This document shows positions 1 to 15,270 of a DNA stretch of 64,000 nt, in pieces; the stretch's first letter is position 1, and every line of letters starts with the position of its first letter. The translations under genes were made by a program, and so were the position numbers. This stretch comes from Ilyonectria destructans. Taxonomy: Eukaryota; Ascomycota; Sordariomycetes; Hypocreales; Nectriaceae. Under the pieces are notes generated by a model that was not told where the DNA came from, ran no database searches, and was given only the letters and a program-made list of their open reading frames with translations. Where the stretch lies: the NCBI GenBank assembly GCA_020740775.1, contig JAHEWK010000010.1, forward strand, positions 1 to 64,000, read 5' to 3'.

Positions 1-686
1 AATTAGCTACAGCCTATAAAGAGAAATCTATCTTACTATTTATATAATAGTAAGAAAGTATTTACTATATAAATTAGTATACTAAATAGATAGTAATACT
101 ATTAATCTAAGTAGCTATAATCCCTAATATTACTATAATAAGAATTTAATATATTTTATTTCTTATATTAAAAAGAGTAATAATTATCTTAATTACTCTT
201 AATTTTTCTATTTCTTCTTTACTATTAAGGTATAATAATAGCTATAGTAGCTATATTTTTTATTTATTACTTTATTAATATTTATTATAGTAATTAAGGT
301 AATAGTATATTATTAAAAAAGTAATAAATTAGTATTTATTTAATATATATTAAACTAATAGTCTTTAATTAATAGTTAGAAAAAAAGTAAAAAAAGCTAA
401 TTTAATACTAACTTCTATAGTAACTACTAGCTATTTAGCTTTAGTTAAATCTACTATTATAATATTAAGATCTATAGTAATATTATTAAACTTAATAAGT
501 ATAGATTATATTATAATTTTATAAGTAGTTAAATTTACTATAGCTTCTATACTATTTATATTTTAAATCCTTTAAATTTAATTTTTAGCTTCTTTAGAAG
601 AGCTTATCTATTATAATTTAATACTATAAACTTAATACTATATAGAAATTAACTTAAATTAAAGAGTTATTAGTAGTATATAATAC
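1..686. other. AT-rich DNA, no identifiable content
   Basis: RIP-type sequence outside the first recognisable LTR. I see no second copy of it in the window and no motif that survives. It may be the target into which the G1 element inserted, or part of another element cut by the window edge. Confidence 0.5.
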
Positions 687-902
687 TGGTAGAGGATATT
701 ATAATTTATAAGGGATTTAATAATAATAATTAGATAGTAAAAAGGTATATTTCTAATAATAATAGAATTAAAGCTTACTTTTCTTCTTAATTAGAGGGGT
801 AATATTATTTAATTTTTTAAATTTTACCTTTTAGTTAGACTATATATTAGCTAACTATTAATTTCTTATTTACTATTAAATCTCTATATATTCCCTCTAT
901 TA
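687..902 (-). repeat. LTR of G1 (left copy)
   Basis: A repeat of about 216 bp shared with 26693-26908 and 47567-47781. It begins TGGTAGAGG and ends CCCTCTATTA; the ends are inverted-complementary once C/T and G/A changes are allowed, as expected of TG...CA LTR ends after RIP. Confidence 0.75.
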
Positions 903-3900
903 TAAAATCTCTTTATTAATTTATAATATTTTTATTAAATAGTTAATAATTTTAATTATAGAAATTATAAATATCCTAAAATAGCTAATCTATCTAAAGA
1001 TATTAAATCTTAATTATTTAGAAATAGTAAATTTTAAAAATACAGACTCTAATTATAAATAAAGTAATATTATTAACATAATTAGTAGTATTTACTAAAG
1101 AATTAAATATATTTATAATTATAATATTAATTTCTAATTTTTATAGTATTTAAATTCTTATTAATTTAATTACTTTTTATTTAAAGAGTAATTATATTAA
1201 AAGTAATTAAAATTATATAATATAGTAGCTATATAAATATAGCTATATCTATTTAAATTTAATTTCTTTTTATTATTATTATTCTATAGATTTATATTAT
1301 CTATTATTCTTTTTATTTACTTTCTTCTTTTTAATTTTTATTTTCTTTTTTATATATTATAGTACTTTTAACTTCTACTTAAGGCTATATTTATTTAGAG
1401 TAGATATTTAGCTATACTTCTTAAAGTACCTTTTAGATTTTAATTTTAATTACTTTAGTCTATTTATCTTTATATAAAAAGTCTATTAAGATTATAGATA
1501 TTTAATATATATTTTATTTTTATTCTATTTTATAAAATAATAAGATTAATTAATTTTAATTCTATATAAATTAAATTCCTTTTAATTTAAAAATAATTTT
1601 CTATTTTTATAATAATATTACTTTTAGTTATTATTAATATTATATTTAGATTAAAGCTACTTATAAACTATAAAAAAAAAATTCTTTTTAATAATTTATT
1701 TACTAATTATTTTAATATAGCTATAATAATAAAAAGAGATATTTTTAATTTTAGCTTTTTCTATTAATTTATATACTAACTTTTAAAATATACTAAAAGC
1801 TTTTACTATCTTTTTAGCTTAATCTTATTATAAATTAAAGCTATAAAGATTATAATCTTATTACTAAAGAGTTTCTACTCTATAAAGAAGATTTACTCTA
1901 TATATTATAGCTTAAAAAGCTTTATAGCTACTATATTAATAGATATTATTTATTTTAAATATTTAGAATAAATTAATTAATATTTTCTCTAAAAAGCTTA
2001 ATTTTAATATAAAATTCTTATTACTTTCTATAATATTACTCTAGCTATTTATAAGTTCTTTAGTAATATATATTAAATTATAAATACTATTTTTAATTTT
2101 TTAATATAAATATTATTAATAGTATATTCTAAAGAAATAATATTTAGAATATTTAAAATTAAATTAATTATTAATATTTTTAATTATTTATATTAAATAT
2201 AAGTTTTTTACTTAAATAGTAATTAAGATTATATTTTATTAAAAGATTAAATATATTATTAATAATATCTATAAAAATAAAAATAATTAAAATTAAATTC
2301 TTTTTTTTATTTAAAGATAACTACTAGCTGAAATTTTACTTTAAATTCTTACTATTAAATTTTAAATAGCTTTAGCTATATTTCTTATTATAGTTAAAAA
2401 TAAAATAATTTAAAATAAAATTATAATATTAAATAAAAAAAATAAAAATAAAAATAAATTAAAATTCTTTTTTATTTCTTATTAAAATTTATATTATTAT
2501 ATTTTTAATTATTAGCTATTTAAAATAGAGTAAATTAAAATTCTAATTATAGAGGTTTTTTCTTATAGATATTAATAATTTCTTTTTTATATATTTTAAT
2601 ATTAATTAGATTTTAAATTTTAATTTTAATTAATTAATTATTAAAGCTTTTTATAGTTTTTTTTATTTTATTAGTAACTCTTTATTTTATAATCTTTCTT
2701 TTAAATAATTATATTTTTATTTAAATTTTATAGCTATTTTAATATACTTTTTAATTAATTTTTATATACTTTCTATATTATTTTTAATAACCTACTAATT
2801 ATATTCTAATAGCTAATTTTTCTATTTAATTAAAACGTAATTTACTTTCTATCTTTATTATTTATTATTTATTTTTTTTACTTTTTACTAAAAGTTAATT
2901 TCTTTAAGATTTAAAATTAATAGTAGCTTAAATTAATTTTAATTTCTAAGATATTAAAATTCTATAAAATTAATATAAAATATATTATAAATATAATTAT
3001 ATTTATCTAAAAGAGTTAAATAGTATATTTATAATTTAATTTTCTTAAGAATTTAAAATAAATTAATTCTTTTTATTATTAAATTTTTTTTTTTAATATT
3101 AAGACTTTTTATTATAAAGCTAATTAAACTGCTAATTATAACAGAAATATCTTTATATTATTTATTATAATTATCTATCTATCTTTTTATATTTTTTTTA
3201 ATACTTTTTAAGATTCTTATATAGCTTTTTAAAATAATATATTTTTATATTAGCTTTTAGTATTCCCCTTTTAAATATATTATTCTTAATATATAGATTT
3301 AAATTAGAAAGATAGCTTATTAAAATTTTAAAAAAGAAAAATTTAATTATATTATTTTTAGTATTATTATATATATATTATACTAACTGTAGTAATACTA
3401 TCTAATTACTTTATTATTTATTAATAAAATATCTTAAATAATATTTTAAATTTTAATTTATTCTTTCTATTTATCTATTAATTTATAGATATAATACTAT
3501 TAAAAGATATCTTTTAATATTACTTTAATAATATAATTTAAATTAGAAATTACTTATAAATATTAAGCTTCTATTATTTATAATTCCCCTAGGGGATCTA
3601 TATCTTAATTTAATCTTATTATAAAAAAATTCTACTAGCTTTACTATATTAATTATTATTTAAATAAAAAGAAATACTATATATTTTATATATTAATTAA
3701 CTATTATTAGAATTATATTAATTTTTTTTTATTAAATTAATAAAAATTCTATAATAAAATCTATTAAGATTTCTTATTAGAATTAATCTAATATTAAAAG
3801 TAATATAAGCTTACTAAAGAGTTTATATCTTTTTACTATAGCTTCTTAATAGACTATATATATCTATATTTAGTCTTTAATATTTTTATTTATTTCTATC

Positions 3901-4886
3901 TAATAGAAATATCTTTAGAGGAGAATTTAAATTCTTTTAGCTTTAAAATAGCTAGTAAATAGATTATTATAATATAATTATAGAAGAATATATTTTATAG
4001 CCTTTTTATTTAAAATAAATAACTATTACTTATAATAAAGTAATCTATTTTTAATAGATTAAAATTTACTCTTTTAAGTTATTATTATAAAATTACTTCT
4101 CTTTTAATATTATATCTTTAGATTTTTATTTAAAAGAAATTAAATTAACTCTATAATTAAATAGAATATTACTATTTTATAAATTCCTTTTTAAAATATA
4201 GTCTTTTTAGCTATTAGAAGGAAAATAAATAGCTTATAGTCTATTTTCTTTTAGATTTAATAGATTTAATTTTTTAAAGTTAATTTATTTAATATACTCT
4301 CTAGGGGGTTTATAGATAAATTCTTTTTATTTATATTAATATCCTTTTAATTTTAGGCTTTTTATTTTATTTAATTAAAATCCTTTTTATTCTTTAGAAT
4401 TTAAATTATTTTAATTTTAGCTAATTAGTATTTAAATTAGTTAAGTAATTTAATATTTAGAGGCTTTTTATTTTTAAATTTAAGCTATCTTAATAGTCTA
4501 TTAGCTAGATTTATTTTTTTAGGTTTATACTTTATTATAAAATTATAGAATATAAAGTAGATATACTATTTAATCTACTTACTATTAAACTTAAAAGTCT
4601 TTATAAAATTTTATAAATTAAAATAATTATTTAGAATCTTAATAGAAATTATAGTCTCTTTAAAATAATACCTTAAGGAATAAAAGGTACTATTAAATAG
4701 AAAACCCAAGCTTAGTATACTTATTTACTGCTTATAGATATATTCTATACTTTTTATTTATTTAGAAATTACTACTTTTAGATACTTATTATATAATATT
4801 TATATAAATTATATTAGTTCTAACTACCTTCTTTATCTAGTTAGTCAGATTACTTTATATATAATAACCTACTGGCAGCAGCTCTA

Positions 4887-4936
4887 GCAGTATATAGTAT
4901 ATAGTATATAGTATATAGTATATATACTGCTAGAAG
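4887..4936. repeat. Hairpin with 7-bp tandem repeat core
   Basis: The arms CTAGCAGTATATA and TATATACTGCTAG are perfect inverted complements of 13 bp. Between and overlapping them is a run of the 7-mer TATAGTA. It lies about 220 bp inside the left border of the 10.97-kb insertion. Confidence 0.7.
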
Positions 4937-5332
4937 GGCTCTATTTTAAGGGTATAAATACTCTATAATTAGAGTTACTATAGTAATTAATAGAGGTATA
5001 TAGTGTCTATTATTAGTATAGGTAGTATCTTTATATATATAAAGAGGTATATATATAATGAGATATATCTAACGCCTTAGCTGCCAGCAGTAATACTGGT
5101 AATAAAAAAAAAAGAAAAAGGCTGTAGCAGACTGAATTTAAACTCTAGACCTTCCTCCCTTTAGTATCTATATAAACTATACTGCTGCTTTTCTCTATAT
5201 AATTATATAACTATAAGTGTGGAGATTTATATCTTTTTATAACTATAGATAATTATATAAAGATATTATAAGTTGCCAGTTATCTATTATATTTTTTATC
5301 TTAGCTAAAAAAAGAAAGAGGGAAGGGGGAAT

Positions 5333-5420
5333 TAATTAACTTTAGTAGTCTTTATTACTTAACTAATTAAATTTAAAATTCTAAATACTAATAAGCTAGC
5401 CAGTTTCTAAGGAATTATAA
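5333..5420. repeat. Terminal inverted repeat, left arm
   Basis: Bases 5333-5366 are identical to the reverse complement of the right arm near 15237-15270; the following ~50 bases match apart from mainly C/T and G/A changes. The outer end of both arms reads TAATTAACTTTAG. No matching target duplication could be fixed outside the arms. Confidence 0.65.
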
Positions 5421-8400
5421 AGTTAGAGGTTATCTATTATATACCGGCAAATTAATATAAAGATAGATACTATAGATAGAAAATTAATACTCCCTCCAGT
5501 TAAGAAAGATAGATTCCTCTAGTAGATTAATATCTAATATTACTTATAAATTGCAGTAAGATATATCTATAGTATTTAGAATAGTTATATTAACTTACTT
5601 AAAGTTAATATTACTATACTATTTATCTAATTAAAATATAAATTATATCTAAAGGTAAAAGTTATTATTAATTTAATATCTTATAAGAATATTAGCAGTT
5701 AGTCTTACTAATTTAAATTAAAAGAAGTCAGACTGAATAATATAGATAATATAGATAATATAATATAATATCTTTTAGACTGTAAGATTACTATATAGAA
5801 AAATAAAAGTAATAAAAGTATAGTATCTATAAGAATAGTATTACTATTACTATATATATAATTAATTTTCTATAGTATAGAATACTAATCTTTTCCTCTT
5901 TTTCTATTACTCTATTATCTAATCTTTCTTTATTATATACTATATATAGAGCCCTTATATACTATTTAAAGCTTTTAATATACTCTATAAGCTGCTTACT
6001 TATAAAGATATTATTAAAAAGATCTTTATTATATTTATAAGATTAATTTACTACAGCTTATTAATTTCTTCTAATAATATATTAATACTAATAAAGAGTA
6101 TAGATCCTAAGGTAATTAAAGCTAGCTTTAAATATAATATAATATCTTCTTTAAAAGGCAGTATTCTTATTATTAGTAATATATTAAAGAAATTAAATAG
6201 AGAGATATTTCTACTTAATCCTACTAAAGGATATTTTCTAGCTATTTTAGTAGATAAAGCTATATCTAGTATTAATTTTATATATTTCCTAAAAGAATCT
6301 ATATTTAACTATAATATTACTGATATTACTAATATTAATAGTAACTTAATAGCCTTATATTTATAGAGTAATATAAAGTTAAATTTAATATTAAAAATAG
6401 TATACTTTTCTAAATATATCTATAATAGACTTATACTAGATATTAATAATATATATTCTATATTACCTGCAGTTATTTAAAATATCTAGTTATTCAGTAT
6501 AATAATAAAGATATAATTATTTTTAAGCTTTAATAGATAGACTATAAGATTATAATCTAGCAGGCCTATAACTTTATTAGTATAAATAAGATAGATATCA
6601 GATTAAAAAGAGAATTTCTATCTTTATACTATTTTCTAATAGAAACTTATCTATAGTTAGAAATAGATAGAGAAAATAGTAAAAACTTAAAAGGAATAAT
6701 ATCTTAAGTAGGAAGTTTTATTTATTAATAGAGAAATTAAATAGAATATAAAATTAATAAATCTATAGTATTTCTATTGCTATTTATTAAAGCTGAAAAA
6801 GGTATTTCTTTTTAATAGTAATATTATAATATCTATAATTAAACTGCAGAAGCTTATAATAGATTGAATAAAAGGGAAGTAATTAAAAGTAGTAAAGCTT
6901 TAGCTTATAATATTATTATAAATTACTTAAAGCAGTAGAAAAAAAGCTAAAAAAGGGTTAAAATTATAATATATAGTTAATATTCTATATTATAGATAAT
7001 AAAAGCCGGAATTATATAATCTAACTACTAGCTAATATCTACTTTAAGGCTATCTAGTTATTTTACTTTCTATATTAATATATATAGATAGACTTTCCCT
7101 ATTATAAAGAACTATATTTCCTTCTATTTTATAGATATAATCTATTAGTTATATATAGTAAAATTAAGACTGAAAAATATACTATATACCTCTCTATTAG
7201 ATAGATATTATAGAGTATTATACTTTAATATTAATATCTATAAAGGTAATAGTAGTAATATTAATATAATTCCTTCTATATTAAGACTTTTTATCTAATA
7301 GTTAGAGGGGCTGCTAAAATATTATATTTCTTCCAGCTAAATAAGATAGAATATAGATATATTACTGCTATAGAAGTAAGAGGCAGTTTTAAATAGCTAA
7401 CTGAATTATAACTATAAATAGTTAAAAGAGTTAAAAGGTACTATAATTATAAGAAAGCATATAGTTTTATAATAATAGAAAAAGAGAGAGTAAATAGTAT
7501 AGTATAATAGAGCTAATAGTAGCTTTATAATATATAGAGGTAATAGATAGTTATTATTATAATCTTATTATTATAACTTCTATATATAAAAATATATCTT
7601 AATATAAATCTAAATAAGTATTATCTTTAAAGTACCTATAAAGATAGAATTTATCTTTTTTTCTTATTTAGATATCTTATCTATATATAATATTATAATA
7701 CTTATTAGTTTATTACTTTTTACTATTTAATACTATATCTATATAATTAAGAGGAATCTCTAATATCTTATATTAATATCTATTAATCTACTATTATTTA
7801 CTATATAGTACTATATCTATACTATTAAGAGGGATCTCTAATATTTTATCCTAATTAGATTAATTTAAATATAGTATACTACCTTTTAGGCAATTAGAAG
7901 TAGAGCCTATAACTCTACTAATAATATAATCTAGTATCTATAACTTTAATACCCAATTAGGGGATTTTAATAATAATAACTTCTTTTAAGAGGCCTAAGC
8001 CTATATATCTAAATAAAATACTATTATAAAATAATATAAATAATAGAAAGAGGCCTAAAAGAGCTTTTAATCTTAAAGTAGATTATATTATCTGCCCACT
8101 TTATTATTTATAATATATTCTTTCTATTTTTAATTATAGCTATTATCTTTATAAGTAGCTATTACTACTATACTATAAGTCTAAATTCTTTTAGCTATAT
8201 TAGTATCTTTACTTAAAACTATAATATCTCCTTTAGTAGCTTTTTTAGCTACTTCTATATCTTTAGTATTATTTAATTAATTATATATATCTCTTTTAGA
8301 CTCTATATTACTAATAGTATATTCTCTCTATTTTTAATTCTAGCTATTACTAATAAATATAACTATTACTACTATAAAACCAGCTAGAATTCTCTCTTTA

Positions 8401-11400
8401 CTACTTACCTCTTTATTTATATCTATTATATCTCCTTTAGTAATATTAGTATTATCTATAATAATTAATTAATTATAAATATAAGCTTTTATTTAGTTAC
8501 TATTATCTATATTAATTAATTAATTATATATATATTCTTCCTTCTAGTTATAGAAGTTATTATTATTACTATTAAAGCTAGATATTTTTCTACCTCTATA
8601 GAAAGTTTCCCAGCCTACTGAACTTCTAACTATACTACTATAGCTATAATCTAACCTATTACTTTATATTAGTATTAAGATAATAGCAGTAATAACCCCA
8701 GTACTTAAATATATAGAGTATAATATAGCTTCAGTACTAGCAATAAAATAACTTTATACTTATATATTCCTAGTATTAGATATTAAAAAGCTAGCTAAAA
8801 AGCTAGCTTTAGCTCTTAAATAGATAGATATAGACTTTAAGAAGAGGCAAACTCTTTTATATAGTATAAAATAGTATAAACTAATTTCTTAAGAAAAATA
8901 AATTAAAAAAGTTTAAGATTTATATTTAGCCTTTTATAATAAATTAATAATACCAATTTTAATATATAAGATCTACTATTATAAATTCTTATAGTAAGAT
9001 CTTTAATTTATATTCTGATATTTTTAGTACTAAAGTATACTTTCTAAACTTACTAAATCCCCTTTTTAGTATATATAATATTTTTCTATAACTTAGGCTA
9101 TTATAGTATATTTAAACTGTATTAAGAGTATACTAAAGGGTATATTATATCCTACTATATAGCTATACTATCAGCTTAAATATAAATTATATATTTAAAT
9201 AAGCTATAATAACTTATATTAATAGAGAAGAAGTTAATTATATTATATTCTTACTATAGCTAGATTACTTATTATAACTTTCTAGATAGTATAAAAAAGA
9301 ATCTATACTATCTATATATTATAGTATAGCTATAGAAAACTAGACCTAAAAGATATATTTAAATTACTATTAGTATATCAGTATACTATTAAGAAGGTAT
9401 TAATATAGTTAAAACTATATAATCTATATTATACTGCTATTAAAATTAATATTATTAAGATAAATTTATAGAGATAACTAGAATTTAATATACTAATTTT
9501 AGTATATAAATATATAATATATAAAGAGCTAACTATATAAAATAAGGTCTATATAGTATAGATTATACTGACTGATAATAGAGATATTAAAGAAAAAAAA
9601 GAAAAAAAAGAAAAAAATAAAGAAAATAGATAATAATAAGAGATAAATAACTCTACTATAATTAATAATATTATTATAAGCCTCTTACTGTTATAATTAC
9701 TATTATAAGTAAATAAAAACACTAATATAGAAGCTTTAAAAAAAGCTATAATCTTAAATAAAGAAAAATAAATAAGTTCAAACTATAATAATAATAAGCC
9801 TAGAATCTATCTAGAAGATAATATTATTCTTATTAATAAGCTTTTAGCCTTTAGGATATTCCCTTTAGATACTATTCTAAATATTATAGATACTATTAAA
9901 TTAGACTTTCTTTTTACTATAGTATTTAATTTAAAAGGTCTAGCTGCTATAGCTACTAGTATTTATATTTATAAGGGACTTTAAATAGAGCTCTATATTT
10001 ATATTACTAGAGGTAATAAATTAGCTAATACCCTTAATCTATTATTCTTTACTAAAGTCTTTTCTATATTATTTCTATATAGCTTTAATAGACTAAAGAT
10101 TACTAAAGAAAAGCTATTTTAAGTAAGTTATTAGTATTAATACCGAAAAAGTCCTTTCTCTTATTATTATTTATAATTAGAATTAGTAACTACAGTAAGC
10201 TTAAAAAAGATATTAGATTTAATCTTATTATATAACTTAAATCTCTATATATAGGTAAAAATTATACTATAAAAGTATAGTAGCTACTTTTTTAGTTATT
10301 ATATATTTTCTTTTACTATCTTTAATATAGAGGTCTAATTGCAGAATTATAATATAAGTATACTCAGTATAAAGAAATAGATCTTCCTCTATATTAAATA
10401 TATTTTATATACTTTAATACTAGAGTAATTATATATAGCTAAAGAAGCTCTTTTTAAAAGATATTAATTAGATAATAAAATAATATAGAAGCTATTATAT
10501 TACTTATTAATATATAGCTATTACTAGCTACTATCTTAGGAATCCTACTTCAGTCTATAGTAGAAAATCAAGTTTTTAATTATTTACTATAGAATTCTAA
10601 TAATTTAGTTTACTCTAACTCTAAATAACCTAATAAACTTAATAAAGCTTTAAATAGCAGTATATAAATTAAATAACCCAAATAGAGCTAAAATCTTTTT
10701 ATAGATACTAAATATAGTATTAAAGTATATATAACTATCTATTTTTAATCTATTAAGCTTAATATTATTCTTCTATTAGAAAATCTCTTTTTTTTTAAAT
10801 ATTATATTAAGATTAATTAAGACTTAATATTTAGCTATATTAATTAGTACTTTAAAGTAGTAAAAATAAACTAGTAAGATATCTTATATTTATATAGCTT
10901 ACTTTAGCTATTAGAGAATCTTAACTTATAAGATACTATTTACTTTTTTAATAATAATATCAGTAAAAATAAAGTAGTATACTAATAGTAAATTACAGAA
11001 TATATTAATAGTAAATTATAGAATATATTAATAGTATTTACTATAAAGTAAGATATCTAATTAACTAATATATAATATAATTAAGATATTCTAATAAAAA
11101 AAGTAGAATCTAAATAAAGAAAGCTATTATATAGCTTTTATAATTAGAGTAATTTCTATAGATATCTTATCTCTTATAAAAAATACTATTTAATTTACTG
11201 TAGTATTTAATAAAAAAGCTAATTTCTATAGCAATATAACCTAAATTTATACTTACTTATTAATATATATAGAATACTCTCTTTATTATTATAAGACTAA
11301 TAACTATTACTATAATTACTACTAATTTAAAATACTATAGAAACTTATTAAGAAGATAATAATTTTACTAAAGGGAATTCTCTAAATTTAATATTTATAT

Positions 11401-14400
11401 CCTCTTATAAATTGCTAGAATAAATATATAGCTATTAGGCTGCAATATAACTATAACTTTTTCTTTATTATAACCCAATCTTAAAGTCTTATTTTAATTT
11501 ACTACCTTATAAATTATATAATAAAGATAGAAGATCCTATTTAGAAATATATTATAGTAATAACTAAATTACTTTTTATTCTAACTGACCTTAATATATA
11601 GCTATTATATAGTACTACTGGTATAATAAGTTATATACCTTTTTCTGCTGCTATAGTAAATAAAATATAATAATTTCTATTATAAATTACAAACTGTATT
11701 TTTATAGACTATACTATCTCTTATATAGAAGTAATTATCTATTTATTAAGCTACCTAATAGAGTTCTTCTATATATTTAGATAGACTTTTCTTAATATAA
11801 ACTAACTATATTAATTAATTCTATAGTATTAGCTATATCTATAAAGTATTAGTAATATAGTTATAACTAATAATCTATTAGAAGATTTAATTATAATTAA
11901 ATAAACTAATTAGAAAGTTACTATATTAAATACTTATTTATACTAAAGTCTAATTCTTTAGGGCCTTTACCTTTATAATTATCTATATATAATCTATATT
12001 AAGTAATAGAGTTAATAATATTTATTATAATCTTATAAAATCCCTTTAGATACTATATAGTAATAGTCTAAATAGTAAATTTAAGTACTACATCTTTATA
12101 TAGAGTAAATAATAATCTATTTTAATAATTATCTTAATACTATCTTTAATATAGCTAAAGATAAAAAATAATAGTATAAATAGTATAATATTAAAGTTTC
12201 TATTTAAATTTATCTATTTCTTTATTTCTATATTAATAAACTAAATATAAAGCTGCTATTTAGTATCTAGCCCTCTTTATACTATAGAATACTTTCCTTC
12301 TAACTATAATAGAAGATCTTAATATAATTTTAAAATACTATAAGTAAAAATTAATACTAAAAATAGCCTCTATTATTAATAATATATAACCACTATACTA
12401 TTTAGCTGAGAATATATAATATAATATTAAGTAATAGGCAGCAGCTTTAGGGACTTTAAATACTATTAATAAGACTAAAAATAATACTATTAATATACTA
12501 ATAATATAGAGTAATAAAGATAGTAATAATAAAACTACTATAGTTATCTGGCTTATTAATATTCTGAGATATATATTAAGTAATATATAAATTACAGAAA
12601 TATCTATTAAGCTAAATAGATTAATTAGTAATTTTTTAATATATAATCTAGAAGCTTTATTAATAATAACTGCCTCTTCTATATTAATCTAATTAATACT
12701 ACTAATAACTCTCTAATTTAAATTAATTTCTATATAGTAATAAGTCTATAATATTAAATTATAATAGATAAATTTATCTAAAGAAGTTAAAAATTAGATC
12801 TAGAGGATTTAAGATATAAGCAGTATAGAAGCTATAATAAATTTAACTGCTTATAAAACTGCTATATAATCTATACTTATTAGATTTAATAATAGTACTA
12901 TAGATTTTAATATTATACTAGCAGACTTAATAGAAGCTAAATAGCTAGTAGCTATAGTAGAAGCCAGTATTATACTAACTCCTTTTACTTTTTTTCTAAC
13001 TATTAGCCAAAGACTATCAGTTTAATATATATTAAATAAATATCAGTCTATTATATTCTTTATAATATACTATTATTTTAATTACTATAAGAAATATTAA
13101 TATAGCAATAGGAAAAAAATATAGCTACTATAGCTATTATTCTATCTTAATAGTAAAAAAGGAATAAAGAAATTAAAAGTTATTAAGATAACTATTACTC
13201 TTTTTAATATAAGAAATAAAATATATTAAATTCTTATTATAATAATATTAGGGATAGTAGCTACTTAAATTAATAGTATTACTATCTATTTAATATACTA
13301 ATTTATATAGTAAATACTCTCTTATTATTATACTAATAGTAAGATAGATTTCTCTTTATAGGCTGCAGCTAGTTACTTTATTAGTAGTATATTCTATACT
13401 AATTAATAAGAGAAATAGATATTAATTATTAATAAAATTAGTATACTTAATATCTATACCCTCTATAAGATTAATAAATAGCTTAAAAAGCTTTAAGATA
13501 TAACTAAAGATTTTAATATAATTTTTATTATCCTTTTCTATAGTAACTTCTATTAATTCCAGCCAGTCTAGAAATATCTAATAGTACTAAATAGTAATAA
13601 GTTTCTATAGAATCTAAATTATTTATTTAAATTTAAGTAGTAAATCCAATATAATAAAATATATACTCTATAGTAAAAATTTACTATAGTAGTTATCTTA
13701 AAAGAATAAATTTATACTATTAGTAACTTAAAGCTCTAAAGACTACTATAGTATATATACTATAGTATCTAGAATAAAAGAGATATCTATCTATTAAATA
13801 AATAATACTACCGGTAAGAGTAAAAAATCCTATAGGAAATAAATCTTATAGTAATTACCCTACTAAATTAGAACTATTAGAATCTTAATATAAAAGCAAT
13901 TATAAGCTTTACTAAATATTAAAAGATAGTAATTTATAGCTTCCTCTTTTAATACTATTAGATTAAGAGCAAGCTAATAGAGGCAGAAAGTATAATAATA
14001 CTAGATTAGGGCAATAATAGTGCTATTTCTATACTAATAGTATTTATATATATACTTAAAATACTAATTATAATTAATAAGAATACCTATTAAGAATTAA
14101 AAGTAGTAAATAGTATAAACTATAAAGCTATTAGTATAATTCTTAATAATACCTTCTTAAGCTATATAATATTACTAACTCTTATTTTTTATTTTAAACC
14201 TCTAGCAGTAATTATTCTATCTTTAATATTAATATAGAATTTTTACTTTTTTAGTATACTACTAGAAATAATCCTACTTTTACTAATTAGTATTAAAATC
14301 CTAAAAGAAGAGAAAAAACTATAGCAGCAGTATAATATATTTTATAAGAGCTTACTATATATAGCAGTATTTACCTATATAGACTATAAAATCTAAAGCT

Positions 14401-15182
14401 GTACTATAGAGTATATTAATTTTAAGCTATAAGATATAAGGTTAATAGTAATTAATAGTATTAATATATCTAGCTATTATAACCCTTATAGTCTTTATAT
14501 ATAGCTTTTATATTACCAGATATTAAGAAATATTATATTACTATTAGAGGTATAAGAAAAAGACCTTATAGATAACTAAATCCCTAAAAATATAATAGCA
14601 GCAGAAAAAAAACTTAAAAGGCTAAATAAAATAATAATAATATATATAAAGATAAAATTAGATTAAATAGAAAGATACTATAAAAGGTATAATTAGAATA
14701 CTATTAGTATATAAGAATATCTATATTATAATAGACTTTACTAAAGGTATAGAAATTACTATTATAAAGATATAAGTTATAAAGTTATAGTTATATATAT
14801 ATAAGTAACTACTATAAAGCTATAAAGCTATAGAGCTATAAAGTTAAAGGCAGCTTAAGTAATTTTAGCTTTAATAATATTATATTATTATAATATTATA
14901 CTATTATAATATTATAATATTCTTATAAGATATAAAAGTCAGTATAATTTTTATCTTATAATAACTTATAATTCTATATAAAAAATAGTATAGTAGTATT
15001 AGCCTTAAGTAAGTTATATTATTATTTCTAACTTTATTATATATATCTAGCTAAGGGATTATAGGTTATTATAGATTTCAATTTATTAAAGGTATTATCT
15101 CTAATAATTAGATAGTATTAATTCTCTATTTATAGAGTCTATCTTTATATTAGTTTACTGGTATATAATAAGAAACCCCTAA

Positions 15183-15270
15183 TTTAATCCCCTTAAAATC
15201 TAGTCAGTTTACTAATATCTAAAATCTTAGGATAGATTAGTTAAGTAATAAAGACTACTAAAGTTAATTA
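15183..15270. repeat. Terminal inverted repeat, right arm
   Basis: Reverse complement of 5333-5420. Together the arms define a unit of about 9.9 kb. Arm length of about 90 bp would suit a large DNA transposon, but the transposase region is too RIPped to identify. Confidence 0.65.
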
